Shown here: piece after piece, positions 1 through 6,797 of the stretch
How the letters are laid out: every line of letters starts with the position of its first letter
How positions within the stretch are numbered: position 1 is the stretch's first letter
Source: Desulfobacterales bacterium C00003106
Lineage (GTDB): Bacteria; Desulfobacterota; Desulfobacteria; Desulfobacterales; C00003106
Direction of reading: 5' to 3'
Length of the DNA stretch: 11,627 nt
Assembly (NCBI GenBank): GCA_001751015.1
Contig: MAXM01000028.1
Location: 1-11,627, forward strand
Made by a program: the position numbers and the translations under genes
Notes under the pieces: model-generated
What the model was told of the DNA's origin: nothing
Seen by the model: only the letters and a program-made list of their open reading frames with translations
Databases searched by the model: none

Positions 1-1596
1 ATATTTGGTTGCGTGGTCAATCAGATCAAGCATCTGAAAGGAACCTACCATAGAGGATTCATCTACAATCAAAATTTGTTTATCTGATGGTTGAGGTCGA
101 TTTAAGAAACTCGATATTGTTTGGGATTCAATATGTCCTTTGTCAGAGAGTTCTTGCGCGGCCTTTCCGGTATAACCAAGCCCGTATAGAGAGTATTCGC
201 TTTTTTCATCGGCCAGGATGCTTTGTATTGCAGAGATACAGCTTGTTTTACCAGTGCCGGCGTCACCCTGTATTATTGTGCAGCGATCCCGGGTTGACAA
301 TACGAGTTTTACACAGTTCTTTTGATCGTTTGTGAAATAACCGTATTTTTTATTCAGGGATTTTTCAATTTTTCCTGGTTCAAAGAGGGGGTCAACGCTA
401 TCCTGACCAAACTCAAACGAAGATATAATTTTTTGTTCAGCGTTATAAATATCACGACTTGTGAAATTGTTTTCTGTAAAGCCGGTCTTTGACCTTGTGC
501 AAGTCCCTAAAAAAAGGAGTTCTTTATTTTGAACTAAATCGTAAAAAGCTGTCTCAATATTTTTCACAGTGTATTGACCGCGACTAAGAATTAAGGCCGA
601 TTCTAATATATTTTGTTTTGTAAAGGTGGACTCATTCTCTGTCAGGGTTCTATAGGATAACTTGACATAATTATGTGGGGTATATGTTGACTGTTGCACC
701 TTTCTGGTTGTACTTAAGCTGTTAAGTATTTCCTGTTTTTTAACCTGACGTTCCCATATCTGCTGCAACTCATGGTCTGTTATATTCTTTGTTTTTTCTT
801 CTCTTGAATCTAAAACAGCTATCCTTTTGAGCTTTTCATCCGAGTATGCCTTGTATTTTTCCTGACCCCTTAATTCATCGAACCTGTCTTTAGATACCTG
901 GTCCCGTTTGGAAAACGCATCTATCCATTCTTGTTTGACCGCCGATATTTCCCACCAGCCATCCGCTTTGACCCTTATTTCATAGCCAAGCCCTTTTGTG
1001 AGTTTTGCAAGTTCCGCCTGATAAACAGAATTCAGCAATTTCTGTTCTTTGAATATTTTGTCATTTATTGTTGCTTTGAAATTTTGGTCCTGGTCGATGT
1101 CAGATATATTCAATAGCAAGGTGTGAGTATGCAATTGGGGATCGTCAGCACGGCTGGTGCTGTGGTCAAAGGTCGCAAAAAGGCCGGATGATGTTTTCAC
1201 TGGTTTGGTAATGCCCTGTTTTGTTCTGCGAACATAAACATATTTTTTTTCTATATAACTAATTACGGCAGAAACCGCTTTTCTGTGTGCCTCAATTAGT
1301 CGATCATCACCGAGATGAAGCGCACAAATTGAAACGGATTTTGGAGCGGAAAAAGGGATATCGATTGCGGCCCGATGTTCTGGATCGCCGTGCTTATTTG
1401 TGCCATCGTGAATTATTTTCCGACCCTTTAAGTCGTTGCCGGAAATAAGGTTAAGAAAATCTTTCTTTTTAACCTGGCCTTCGAGGTGAAACCGTCTCGA
1501 TAAATCACCGTGCCATTTGGAATTATGGCCGAAAACAGGATCTTTTTCATAATAATAATCTTTGGCTTGGGAACTTGAAATATTTAGAGGTCGCAT
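1..1596 (-). CDS. MobF-family conjugative relaxase-helicase (TrwC/TraI type), 3' end beyond the window
   Basis: This is a plasmid-transfer relaxase, which nicks oriT, stays covalently bound to the 5' end through a tyrosine, and unwinds the strand with its C-terminal helicase. Seen on the minus strand: an uninterrupted frame from ATG 1596-1594 to base 1 (532 codons, no stop). Residues 14-16 are a YYY cluster at the place of the catalytic tyrosines. Asp79 lies in the block AIDIPFSAPKSVS. The metal-binding histidine triad is His145, His156 and His158 (motif PQLHTHTLL), with the 11+2 spacing of F TraI and R388 TrwC. A RecD-like helicase follows, with Walker A GDAGTGKT at 444-451 and Walker B VDES at about 511-514. 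Full family members run to about 950-1750 residues, so roughly half or less is present. The start fits the family N-terminus, but no strong ribosome site precedes it. It is transcribed away from the mating-pore operon. Confidence 0.95.
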   Translation of the reverse strand, partial: MRPLNISSSQAKDYYYEKDPVFGHNSKWHGDLSRRFHLEGQVKKKDFLNLISGNDLKGRKIIHDGTNKHGDPEHRAAIDIPFSAPKSVSICALHLGDDRLIEAHRKAVSAVISYIEKKYVYVRRTKQGITKPVKTSSGLFATFDHSTSRADDPQLHTHTLLLNISDIDQDQNFKATINDKIFKEQKLLNSVYQAELAKLTKGLGYEIRVKADGWWEISAVKQEWIDAFSKRDQVSKDRFDELRGQEKYKAYSDEKLKRIAVLDSREEKTKNITDHELQQIWERQVKKQEILNSLSTTRKVQQSTYTPHNYVKLSYRTLTENESTFTKQNILESALILSRGQYTVKNIETAFYDLVQNKELLFLGTCTRSKTGFTENNFTSRDIYNAEQKIISSFEFGQDSVDPLFEPGKIEKSLNKKYGYFTNDQKNCVKLVLSTRDRCTIIQGDAGTGKTSCISAIQSILADEKSEYSLYGLGYTGKAAQELSDKGHIESQTISSFLNRPQPSDKQILIVDESSMVGSFQMLDLIDHATKY

Positions 1597-1762
1597 GGCT
1601 CAATAGAATTCAAGGAAAAAATAAAAGGTCATATATAAAAAACCGGTGTATACCACACACTTTAACACAAAGGACAATATTTTATAAGTGACATTTGCAA
1701 CTATGAGAGAAAAAAAGATTGCAAAAAATAGAGTTAGTTCCATTGAAATTAGCCCATTATAT

Positions 1763-1780
1763 TTGTGTTTAAGTTGTGTT
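1763..1780. repeat. Direct repeat TTGTGTT, 11-bp period
   Basis: TTGTGTT occurs at 1763-1769 and again at 1774-1780, so the copies start 11 bp apart, about one helical turn. The inner hexamer TGTGTT is also one arm of the inverted repeat at 1836-1850. Two copies on the same DNA face are typical of sites for a dimeric regulator or relaxosome protein. The protein is unknown. Confidence 0.5.
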
Positions 1781-1781
1781 C

Positions 1782-1800
1782 TTATATATATTATATATAA
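1782..1800. repeat. 19-bp perfect AT palindrome
   Basis: All nine base pairs on either side of the central T at 1791 are complementary. The palindrome is pure A/T, so it could be an operator, an easily melted or cruciform-forming site, or partly a by-product of alternating TA composition. Its position directly before two more inverted repeats favours a functional role. Confidence 0.5.
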
Positions 1801-1804
1801 ACAA

Positions 1805-1824
1805 ATATGTTATATTAAACATAT
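1805..1824. repeat. Inverted repeat ATATGTT-N6-AACATAT
   Basis: Seven-base arms at 1805-1811 and 1818-1824 are exact reverse complements around a 6-bp spacer. This is the usual geometry of an operator for a ribbon-helix-helix or helix-turn-helix dimer. It lies in the cluster between the relaxase and the transfer operon. The cognate protein is not visible in the window. Confidence 0.45.
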
Positions 1825-1835
1825 ATCATATGTAG

Positions 1836-1850
1836 AACACATTATGTGTT
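1836..1850. repeat. Inverted repeat AACACA-TTA-TGTGTT
   Basis: Six-base arms at 1836-1841 and 1845-1850 match perfectly around a 3-bp centre. Unlike the neighbouring AT palindromes this one contains G/C bases, so it is less easily explained by composition. The half-site TGTGTT also forms the direct repeat at 1763-1780, and AACACA occurs again at 1664-1669 nearer the relaxase start. This suggests one protein binding on both sides of the spacer. Confidence 0.5.
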
Positions 1851-1962
1851 ACAAATCAAGCTTTTTTTTGGGGATAAATATAGATTATGTTTATTATAAA
1901 AAGGTAATCTATTAAAGCAGTTGAGCGAGTTATTGACATGAAAGGTGCCCGGCGGCCCAGGT

Positions 1963-1974
1963 TGCGTAACGTCT
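1963..1974 (+). other. Candidate oriT nic-like sequence (TGCGTAACGTCT)
   Basis: This 12-mer matches the remembered R388 nic region TGCGTATTGTCT at 10 of 12 positions. It lies in the spacer beside a MobF relaxase of the TrwC kind. In R388 the cut follows the final T, which would be 1974 here. The string GAAAGGTGC, which precedes the R388 nic, is also present at 1940-1948 but is separated from the 12-mer by 14 bases. Against the call, there is no clear hairpin arm directly 5' of the motif as R388 has. A chance match of this quality in a spacer of this size is not rare enough to exclude. Confidence 0.22.
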
Positions 1975-2044
1975 CCCTTAAAAAACGAGCTTTTTTTTCT
2001 ATGATATTAGAACATTTTATATTTTACTTTTTTCTTTTATGTTG

Positions 2045-2071
2045 TTGACAGAAAATATATCCTCTGATATT
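2045..2071 (+). promoter_or_regulatory. Possible sigma-70-type promoter of the transfer operon
   Basis: A consensus -35 hexamer TTGACA lies at 2045-2050. The best -10 candidate is GATATT at 2066-2071 with a short 15-bp spacer; at longer spacings the hexamers are poorer. A transcript starting near 2078 would give a leader of about 30 nt containing the ribosome site at 2095-2100. The -35 is strong and the -10 weak, so an activator may be needed. Confidence 0.35.
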
Positions 2072-2108
2072 GAAACGCTATCAAAAATTATGTAAAGGAA
2101 ATCTAAAA

Positions 2109-3182
2109 TTGATACAAAAAATTTGTTTGATGATAATTGGTGTTTTGTTCACTTGTAATTATGTTTTTGCAGAGCAAAATTATGACTATGATCTGTATGG
2201 AAGTATGCGATTTGGATGTTTCTATAAGTCATATGATGAAGTCGAAAATGAGGCCGAAAACGATCTTGATTTCCGGATGCAGAATAACTCAAGAATTGGG
2301 CTCAAACTTATAAAAAAAAATAATGTATCAGGGGTAATCGAATTAGGAAAAGGAAAATCAGACGAAGAAATAGACATTAGAAAACTGTATGCCTCTTGCA
2401 AGGGTTTTAAAAATCTGGATATTCTTATAGGACAAACTTATACACCCTTAAATTTCTTCCCTTCAAATCAAGTTGCAACGCTTTATGAGGGTGAGGGCGA
2501 TAATGGTTTATTCCCTTATGGTGGCGTAAGAAACAATTACGAGCCTATGATACAAATATCAAGCAAGAATGTAAAGTTTGCACTTATAGTACCATGTTAT
2601 GACATTGACAAGGAAATCTTAAAGCTTGGTGAAACCGGAAATATAAAAAAAGATGTACCCAAAATGGAGCTAAGTTACCATTACGGAAAAACAAAATTTA
2701 TTGATCTTTTTGTTGGTTTTCAGTTGTATACCGTAGAAACGGAAAACAAAGATTATGATGTAATGTCTACGGTAATAGGGGCAAACATGGGTTTTGATTT
2801 TTATGACTTTTACGGATTTGCTATTGGTTATACAGGGCAAAATATAGGTGTATATAACCTTTGGGCTGAAGGTGACAGTTTGCCAAGAATTATTAATGAC
2901 GATGTGGAAAACAATGAAACATTGGGTTTCAATGTTGGTTGTGGTTATCGGATGAGTAATGAAAATAATATCGAGCTTGGATGGGGGTATGTGGAACACG
3001 AAATGAAGGGTAGCAGTAAAAGTGATGAGTCTATGTGTGTGTATCTGAACATATCATGTCTGGTAATGAACAGCCTATATATAGTGCCTGAAATTGGGTA
3101 TGTGGATTACATGGATGATTTTGGAGGAAAAGCCGAAGGAAGTCTGTTTTATTGCGGTGTAAAAACGCAATTGGATTTTTAA
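2109..3182 (+). CDS. Porin-like outer-membrane beta-barrel protein
   Basis: This is a predicted outer-membrane protein of 357 residues. The TTG at 2109 was chosen as start because AAAGGAA (2094-2100) sits 8 nt upstream and translation from there gives a compact signal peptide (residues 1-21, ending VFA before EQ). An in-frame TTG at 2070 would add 13 polar residues and lies inside the likely promoter. The mature protein opens with LYGSMRFG, typical of porin first strands. It has many alternating aromatic/polar segments (for example IGLKLI, GVIELGKG, KFIDLFVGFQLYT) and ends in KTQLDF; a terminal Phe is the usual barrel-assembly signal. It resembles the general porin superfamily, but I cannot name a family. 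It stands first in the operon, about 20 bp before the pilin gene, where TrbB would be expected in trb operons. Its role in transfer is unknown. Confidence 0.7.
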   Translation: MIQKICLMIIGVLFTCNYVFAEQNYDYDLYGSMRFGCFYKSYDEVENEAENDLDFRMQNNSRIGLKLIKKNNVSGVIELGKGKSDEEIDIRKLYASCKGFKNLDILIGQTYTPLNFFPSNQVATLYEGEGDNGLFPYGGVRNNYEPMIQISSKNVKFALIVPCYDIDKEILKLGETGNIKKDVPKMELSYHYGKTKFIDLFVGFQLYTVETENKDYDVMSTVIGANMGFDFYDFYGFAIGYTGQNIGVYNLWAEGDSLPRIINDDVENNETLGFNVGCGYRMSNENNIELGWGYVEHEMKGSSKSDESMCVYLNISCLVMNSLYIVPEIGYVDYMDDFGGKAEGSLFYCGVKTQLDF

Positions 3183-3202
3183 AATAAGGAAGGAGAAAAA
3201 AC

Positions 3203-3412
3203 ATGCCGTGGGAATCCAGTTTTGACATGATCTTAAACTCGCTAAAAGGACCGACTGCAAGGATTATAATTATTGTTTCTATATGTCTTTGTGGTGGTTT
3301 TTTAGCCATAGGCGAGACCGGAGGAATATTTAAAAAGGTTTTGATGGTAGTGTTAGGGGGAAGTATAATGGCGGGAGCCGTAAGCATCGCAGGAGCGTTA
3401 TTTGGAGTCTAA
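3203..3412 (+). CDS. trbC: TrbC/VirB2-type conjugative pilin
   Basis: This is a 69-residue inner-membrane protein of the VirB2/TrbC pilin family, the main subunit of the conjugative pilus. It has two hydrophobic segments, about residues 20-37 and 46-68, joined by a short polar loop with ETGG and two lysines (GETGGIFKK). That is the VirB2 hairpin topology. Start: ATG 3203 has a strong AGGAAGGAG site at 3187-3195, and the upstream frame is closed by TAA at 3185-3187, so no extension is possible. Oddity: family members normally begin with a long cleaved leader, whereas this one starts at MPWES, roughly where mature pilins start. The next gene begins right after its stop codon, so the two are probably co-translated. 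Confidence 0.85.
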   Translation: MPWESSFDMILNSLKGPTARIIIIVSICLCGGFLAIGETGGIFKKVLMVVLGGSIMAGAVSIAGALFGV

Positions 3413-3652
3413 GTGAAAAAACCATTTTATCAAGGAAGCATAGAACGAATAATGCTTGGCGGGGTGCCTCGGCAGTATGCAATACTCCTGTATACGATAG
3501 GGGCAGCCTTTGTGTTGGGTATGTACAATTTTTATATAATACCAGTGGTGTTTTTGATCCATTTTGTGCTGAAGCTTCTTTATAAACGAGATGAATATAT
3601 TGTGGAAATCGTGCTGCAGCACATGAAAGACAGTGATTACCTCGATGTTTGA
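3413..3652 (+). CDS. trbD: TrbD/VirB3-type inner-membrane T4SS protein
   Basis: VirB3 is a small inner-membrane component that works with the VirB4 ATPase in pilus assembly. This protein has 79 residues, close to the family norm of about 90-110. It has the N-terminal family pattern ERIMLGGVPRQYAIL (residues 11-25), then two hydrophobic segments (about 22-38 and 41-56) and a short charged C-terminal tail. The GTG at 3413 directly follows the pilin stop, with GGAG at 3404-3407 as ribosome site. The 3' end overlaps the VirB4 start by 8 nt, consistent with translational coupling; in some plasmids the two are fused. Confidence 0.85.
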   Translation: MKKPFYQGSIERIMLGGVPRQYAILLYTIGAAFVLGMYNFYIIPVVFLIHFVLKLLYKRDEYIVEIVLQHMKDSDYLDV

Positions 3653-6026
3653 TTTAAGAGAATATCTAAATCGGCCAAAAAAATTGGCTCACAGACTGCC
3701 ATGGTGTCTAATGGTTGCGCCGGGGATCGTGTTAAACAAGACCGGCGCATTTCAAGAGACAATTGAGTTCAGGGGGCCGGACCTTTTTTCGTCTACAGGG
3801 TCCGAGCTTGAGGTTTTAGCAGATCAGGTCAACAGCTCTCTCAAACGATTGGGTAGTGGTTGGGCCTACTTTGTAGAGTTGGAAAGACGGTTAGTGGATA
3901 GATATAAAATTGATGTATGGCCGAACAAAGCCTGTGAAATACTCGATAGAGAGCGGGCCGAACTTTTCAGGAAAAAAGGAGAGAGTTTCGAAAATAAGTA
4001 CTATTTAACTTTTACCTACATACCTCCCTCGCAAGTGCAGACAAAATTATTAAGCAAGTTTTTTTCAAATAGTTCAAAGGAAACAAATTATCAAAAAAGT
4101 TTGGATTATTTTCAGGCAGAGGTAATAAAAATAACGGATATTTTAGGGTCTGTATTGCCATCAGTAAAATATTTAGATGACGATGAGACTCTTACATATC
4201 TGCATTCAACCATTTCTACAAAAAAACACGTGGTGAAATGTCCCGAGGTGCCAATATATCTTGATGCGATTTTGGCAGATGAACCTGTGGTCGGGGGCTT
4301 GGAACCCAAAATAGGAAACAAGTTTTTTAAGGTTATATCTATCAAAGGTTTTCCGCTGGAATCCGAGCCATGCATTCTGGATGAAATGGGGAAAACGGGT
4401 TGTGAACTACGCTGGATGAGCCGTTTTATTTTGTTAAATAAAGATGAAGCTGTCAATGAATTGAAAAGATACGGGCGGGCGTGGTTTGCTAAAAGGAAGC
4501 CTCTTTGGGGTATGGTCAAGGAGGTTCTTATGAACGAAGATTCTGAGGCAAATTATGATCGTAATGCAACCAATAACGCCGCTGAATGCGAGGATGCGGC
4601 AGAGGTAATACAAAGCGGCGTTGCTTCCGGAGGGTATTTCACAACCACGGTTATCGTGATGGATGAGGACGAGGAAAAGGCCAGGGAAAAGGCAAGAGAA
4701 ATTGAGGCAATTATAAATTCAGCGGGTTTTGTGACCGTAATGGAAACGTTTAACGCCGTTCACGCATGGCTCGGTTCGTTGCCTGGTCATTGCAATGCCA
4801 ATATAAGACGACCGCTGATAAACTCCTTTAATTTTACACATATGTTTCCGCTTTCCGCAGAATGGAACGGTGTGGAGAGAAACGAGCACTTAGAAGGGCC
4901 GCCACTATTTATTGCAGAGACGCAGGGAAACACTCCTTTTGGGTTTTCTAATCATGTTTCTGACGTGGGCCATACCATGATCGTGGGTCCGACAGGAACG
5001 GGTAAAAGCGTGCTTTTGAGTTTTATGGCAACGTGTTTCTTGCGGTATGAAAAAGCGCATGTTTATTTTTTTGACAAGGATTTTTCCGCTTATTGCACAA
5101 CCAAAATAATGGGAGGTACGCATTATAATTTAGGCGATAACGATAATCTGGCATTTCAGCCGTTAAGGGGTATTGATAATGAGAGTGATCGGAGTTGGGC
5201 GCAGGAATGGCTGGTCGAGATTCTTGCACAGGAAAATATAGAAATAACACCAGGCGTTAAAAAAGAGTTATGGGAGGCGTTGAGTAATCTGTCTGAAGGA
5301 CCTGAACAGCAAAGAACCCTGACAGGTTTGAATGCGCTTGTGCAAAACAAAGAAGTCAGGGATGCACTATACAACTATACAATAGACGGTCAGTACGGGC
5401 ATTTGATTGATGCGGATACGGACTCAATGGAAAAAGCGTCGTGGCAATGCTTTGAAATGGGACATATAATCAACAATTACGAAAAGGCGGTTGTACCCAT
5501 CCTGTCATATGTTTTCAACGAAATTGAAAAGAGTTTCAAGGGGCAACCGTGTGTAATTCTATTAGATGAGTGCTGGCTGTTTTTTGATACACCTGCGTTC
5601 CGGAAAAAAATTAAAGAATGGCTGAAGGTCCTGAGAAAGAAAAACTGTAGCGTGGTCTTTGCAACGCAATCATTATCCGATATAAGCGGCAGTGAAATTG
5701 TGAGCACACTGATAGAAAGTTGTCCGACACGTATTTTTTTGCCAAACAGAAAGGCGCTGGAACCGGAAATAGCAGGGACCTATAAGACGTTTGGGCTAAA
5801 CCAAAAACAAATAGAGATAATTGCCAAAGCGATCCCCAAAAGAGAGTATTACTGTCAGTCAGACGTGGGCCAGAGGCTGTTTTCTTTAGGGCTTGGCCGT
5901 GCAGGGATAGCAGTGTGCGGATCAAGCGACCAAAAAGACATCGAAAAAATGCGGAAAATATGTGCCGCACACAGAGAACCCGTAAGACCGTTTTTCGAAT
6001 ATAAGGGCGTACAGTATGAACAATAA
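3645..6026 (+). CDS. trbE: TrbE/VirB4-type conjugative transfer ATPase
   Basis: VirB4 is the largest and most conserved ATPase of type IV secretion systems; it energises pilus biogenesis and substrate transfer at the inner membrane. The protein has 793 residues, normal for the family. The N-terminal CagE/VirB4 domain begins MFDLREYLNRPKKLAHRLPW. Walker A GPTGTGKS is at about residues 448-455, Walker B ILLDE with Asp641 and Glu642, and a conserved FATQS motif follows. The C-terminal third is the RecA-like NTPase. ATG 3645 is preferred because it gives the typical TrbE N-terminus; an in-frame GTG at 3633 would add four residues. It overlaps the VirB3 gene by 8 nt and the VirB5 gene by 11 nt. 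No frameshift or missing key residue is seen. Confidence 0.95.
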   Translation: MFDLREYLNRPKKLAHRLPWCLMVAPGIVLNKTGAFQETIEFRGPDLFSSTGSELEVLADQVNSSLKRLGSGWAYFVELERRLVDRYKIDVWPNKACEILDRERAELFRKKGESFENKYYLTFTYIPPSQVQTKLLSKFFSNSSKETNYQKSLDYFQAEVIKITDILGSVLPSVKYLDDDETLTYLHSTISTKKHVVKCPEVPIYLDAILADEPVVGGLEPKIGNKFFKVISIKGFPLESEPCILDEMGKTGCELRWMSRFILLNKDEAVNELKRYGRAWFAKRKPLWGMVKEVLMNEDSEANYDRNATNNAAECEDAAEVIQSGVASGGYFTTTVIVMDEDEEKAREKAREIEAIINSAGFVTVMETFNAVHAWLGSLPGHCNANIRRPLINSFNFTHMFPLSAEWNGVERNEHLEGPPLFIAETQGNTPFGFSNHVSDVGHTMIVGPTGTGKSVLLSFMATCFLRYEKAHVYFFDKDFSAYCTTKIMGGTHYNLGDNDNLAFQPLRGIDNESDRSWAQEWLVEILAQENIEITPGVKKELWEALSNLSEGPEQQRTLTGLNALVQNKEVRDALYNYTIDGQYGHLIDADTDSMEKASWQCFEMGHIINNYEKAVVPILSYVFNEIEKSFKGQPCVILLDECWLFFDTPAFRKKIKEWLKVLRKKNCSVVFATQSLSDISGSEIVSTLIESCPTRIFLPNRKALEPEIAGTYKTFGLNQKQIEIIAKAIPKREYYCQSDVGQRLFSLGLGRAGIAVCGSSDQKDIEKMRKICAAHREPVRPFFEYKGVQYEQ

Positions 6027-6795
6027 AAGAATGATAATCATATTATTATTCATGGTTTTAATAACGCCAAGGTTTACGCATGCAGGTATGGCAGTCATTG
6101 ATTTTTCGAACTTGGTACAAAACATACAAAACACACTCTCCAGTTTTAAGAGGGAATACCAGCTAATGATAGATGCTGCGCAAACAGCGAAACAAATTGG
6201 ACAGTCAGCACAACAAATAAAACAACTTTATCAACAGATTGAATTGGCTGAAAGAGGGCTTAAAAGAATAGGTGATATGATATCGAGTGGCGACTTGGAC
6301 TCGATACGGGGATTAAACAATCTTTGTTTTGAAGCACAGCATTTGGGTTACACAATGCAGTCGATAGACAGGCTTTATGATGGGCTTTATGATGATTTTA
6401 CAACAGCAGTGGAGTATATATCGAACCGTGATAAACAGGCCGAGGAAATAGAGGCGGCCGCAAAGGGGGCCGCAAAAAATCAAAGCAGGGCTAAAGATGA
6501 TGTGGATGAAAATGCGAAAAGAATAACGGTTGCGGAAAACCATGCGAAGAGCGCTGAGGGTCACATGGCCGAGCTTCAGGCCCAAAGTGAACTGCTTGCA
6601 ATAATTGCCAGACAGCAAGATCAGATACAAACGCTCTTGGCGACGCAAGGGAGGCTGCAAACGGTTCTTGCGGCTGAACAAAATGCCCTGGAGAAAGCCA
6701 AGCGTGCGGAACATGAAAGGTTAATGTCAGATTGGGGGTCGGATAAAGCAAGGGGGACGAAGGGAACCCCAAGAAAACTGACAGAATTTCCGTAA
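6016..6795 (+). CDS. trbJ: TrbJ/VirB5-type periplasmic coiled-coil protein
   Basis: This 259-residue secreted protein is most like TrbJ, the VirB5 counterpart of P-type systems, a minor pilus component thought to sit at the pilus tip and help contact the recipient. A signal peptide (about residues 1-23, ending THA before GMAV) is followed by a long, almost purely helical region. The stretch DFSNLVQNIQNTLSSFKREY is characteristic of TrbJ. Residues about 140-240 are rich in Ala, Glu, Lys and Gln and look like extended coiled coil. The C-terminus is basic and Pro-containing. Its start overlaps the end of the VirB4 gene by 11 nt, and the VirB6 gene starts 2 nt after its stop. Sequence is poorly conserved in this family, so identification leans on position as well as pattern. 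Confidence 0.8.
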   Translation: MNNKRMIIILLFMVLITPRFTHAGMAVIDFSNLVQNIQNTLSSFKREYQLMIDAAQTAKQIGQSAQQIKQLYQQIELAERGLKRIGDMISSGDLDSIRGLNNLCFEAQHLGYTMQSIDRLYDGLYDDFTTAVEYISNRDKQAEEIEAAAKGAAKNQSRAKDDVDENAKRITVAENHAKSAEGHMAELQAQSELLAIIARQQDQIQTLLATQGRLQTVLAAEQNALEKAKRAEHERLMSDWGSDKARGTKGTPRKLTEFP

Positions 6796-6797
6796 AT

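Larger units (their letters stand above)
1597..2108. other. Divergent intergenic region between relaxase and transfer operon
   Basis: About 510 bp without a convincing gene lie between the divergently transcribed relaxase and the transfer operon. Most of it is very AT-rich. It contains a TTGTGTT direct repeat, three inverted repeats within 70 bp (1782-1850), a GC-rich island at 1944-1977, and a TTGACA hexamer just before the operon. The hexamer AACACA/TGTGTT recurs at 1664-1669, 1764-1769, 1775-1780, 1836-1841 and 1845-1850, as expected of binding sites for one protein. A region like this next to a MobF gene usually holds oriT, both promoters and the operators for relaxosome or repressor proteins. 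That assignment is inference from position and repeats. Confidence 0.7.

Noticed and set aside
87..335. 82-codon plus-strand frame opposite the relaxase
   Set aside because: It is antisense to the helicase part containing Walker A; the minus-strand frame has clear domain motifs and this one has none.
1640..1660. Minus-strand TGTGGT sequence resembling the F-plasmid nic region
   Set aside because: Only a short TGTGGT core matches and it lies very close to the relaxase start; too short to support an F-type nic.
1688..1915. 75-codon open frame on the plus strand in the spacer
   Set aside because: It spans the repeat cluster, has AT-driven composition (Ile/Tyr/Lys runs), no ribosome site, and no recognisable domain.
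1980..1998. A-run, CGAGC, T-run resembling a terminator
   Set aside because: The stem would be nearly all A-T pairs with no GC-rich core, and no gene ends just upstream on the plus strand.
2070..2108. Upstream TTG start for the porin-like gene
   Set aside because: It lies inside the likely promoter, has no ribosome site and would place 13 polar residues before the signal peptide; TTG 2109 has a well-spaced AAAGGAA.
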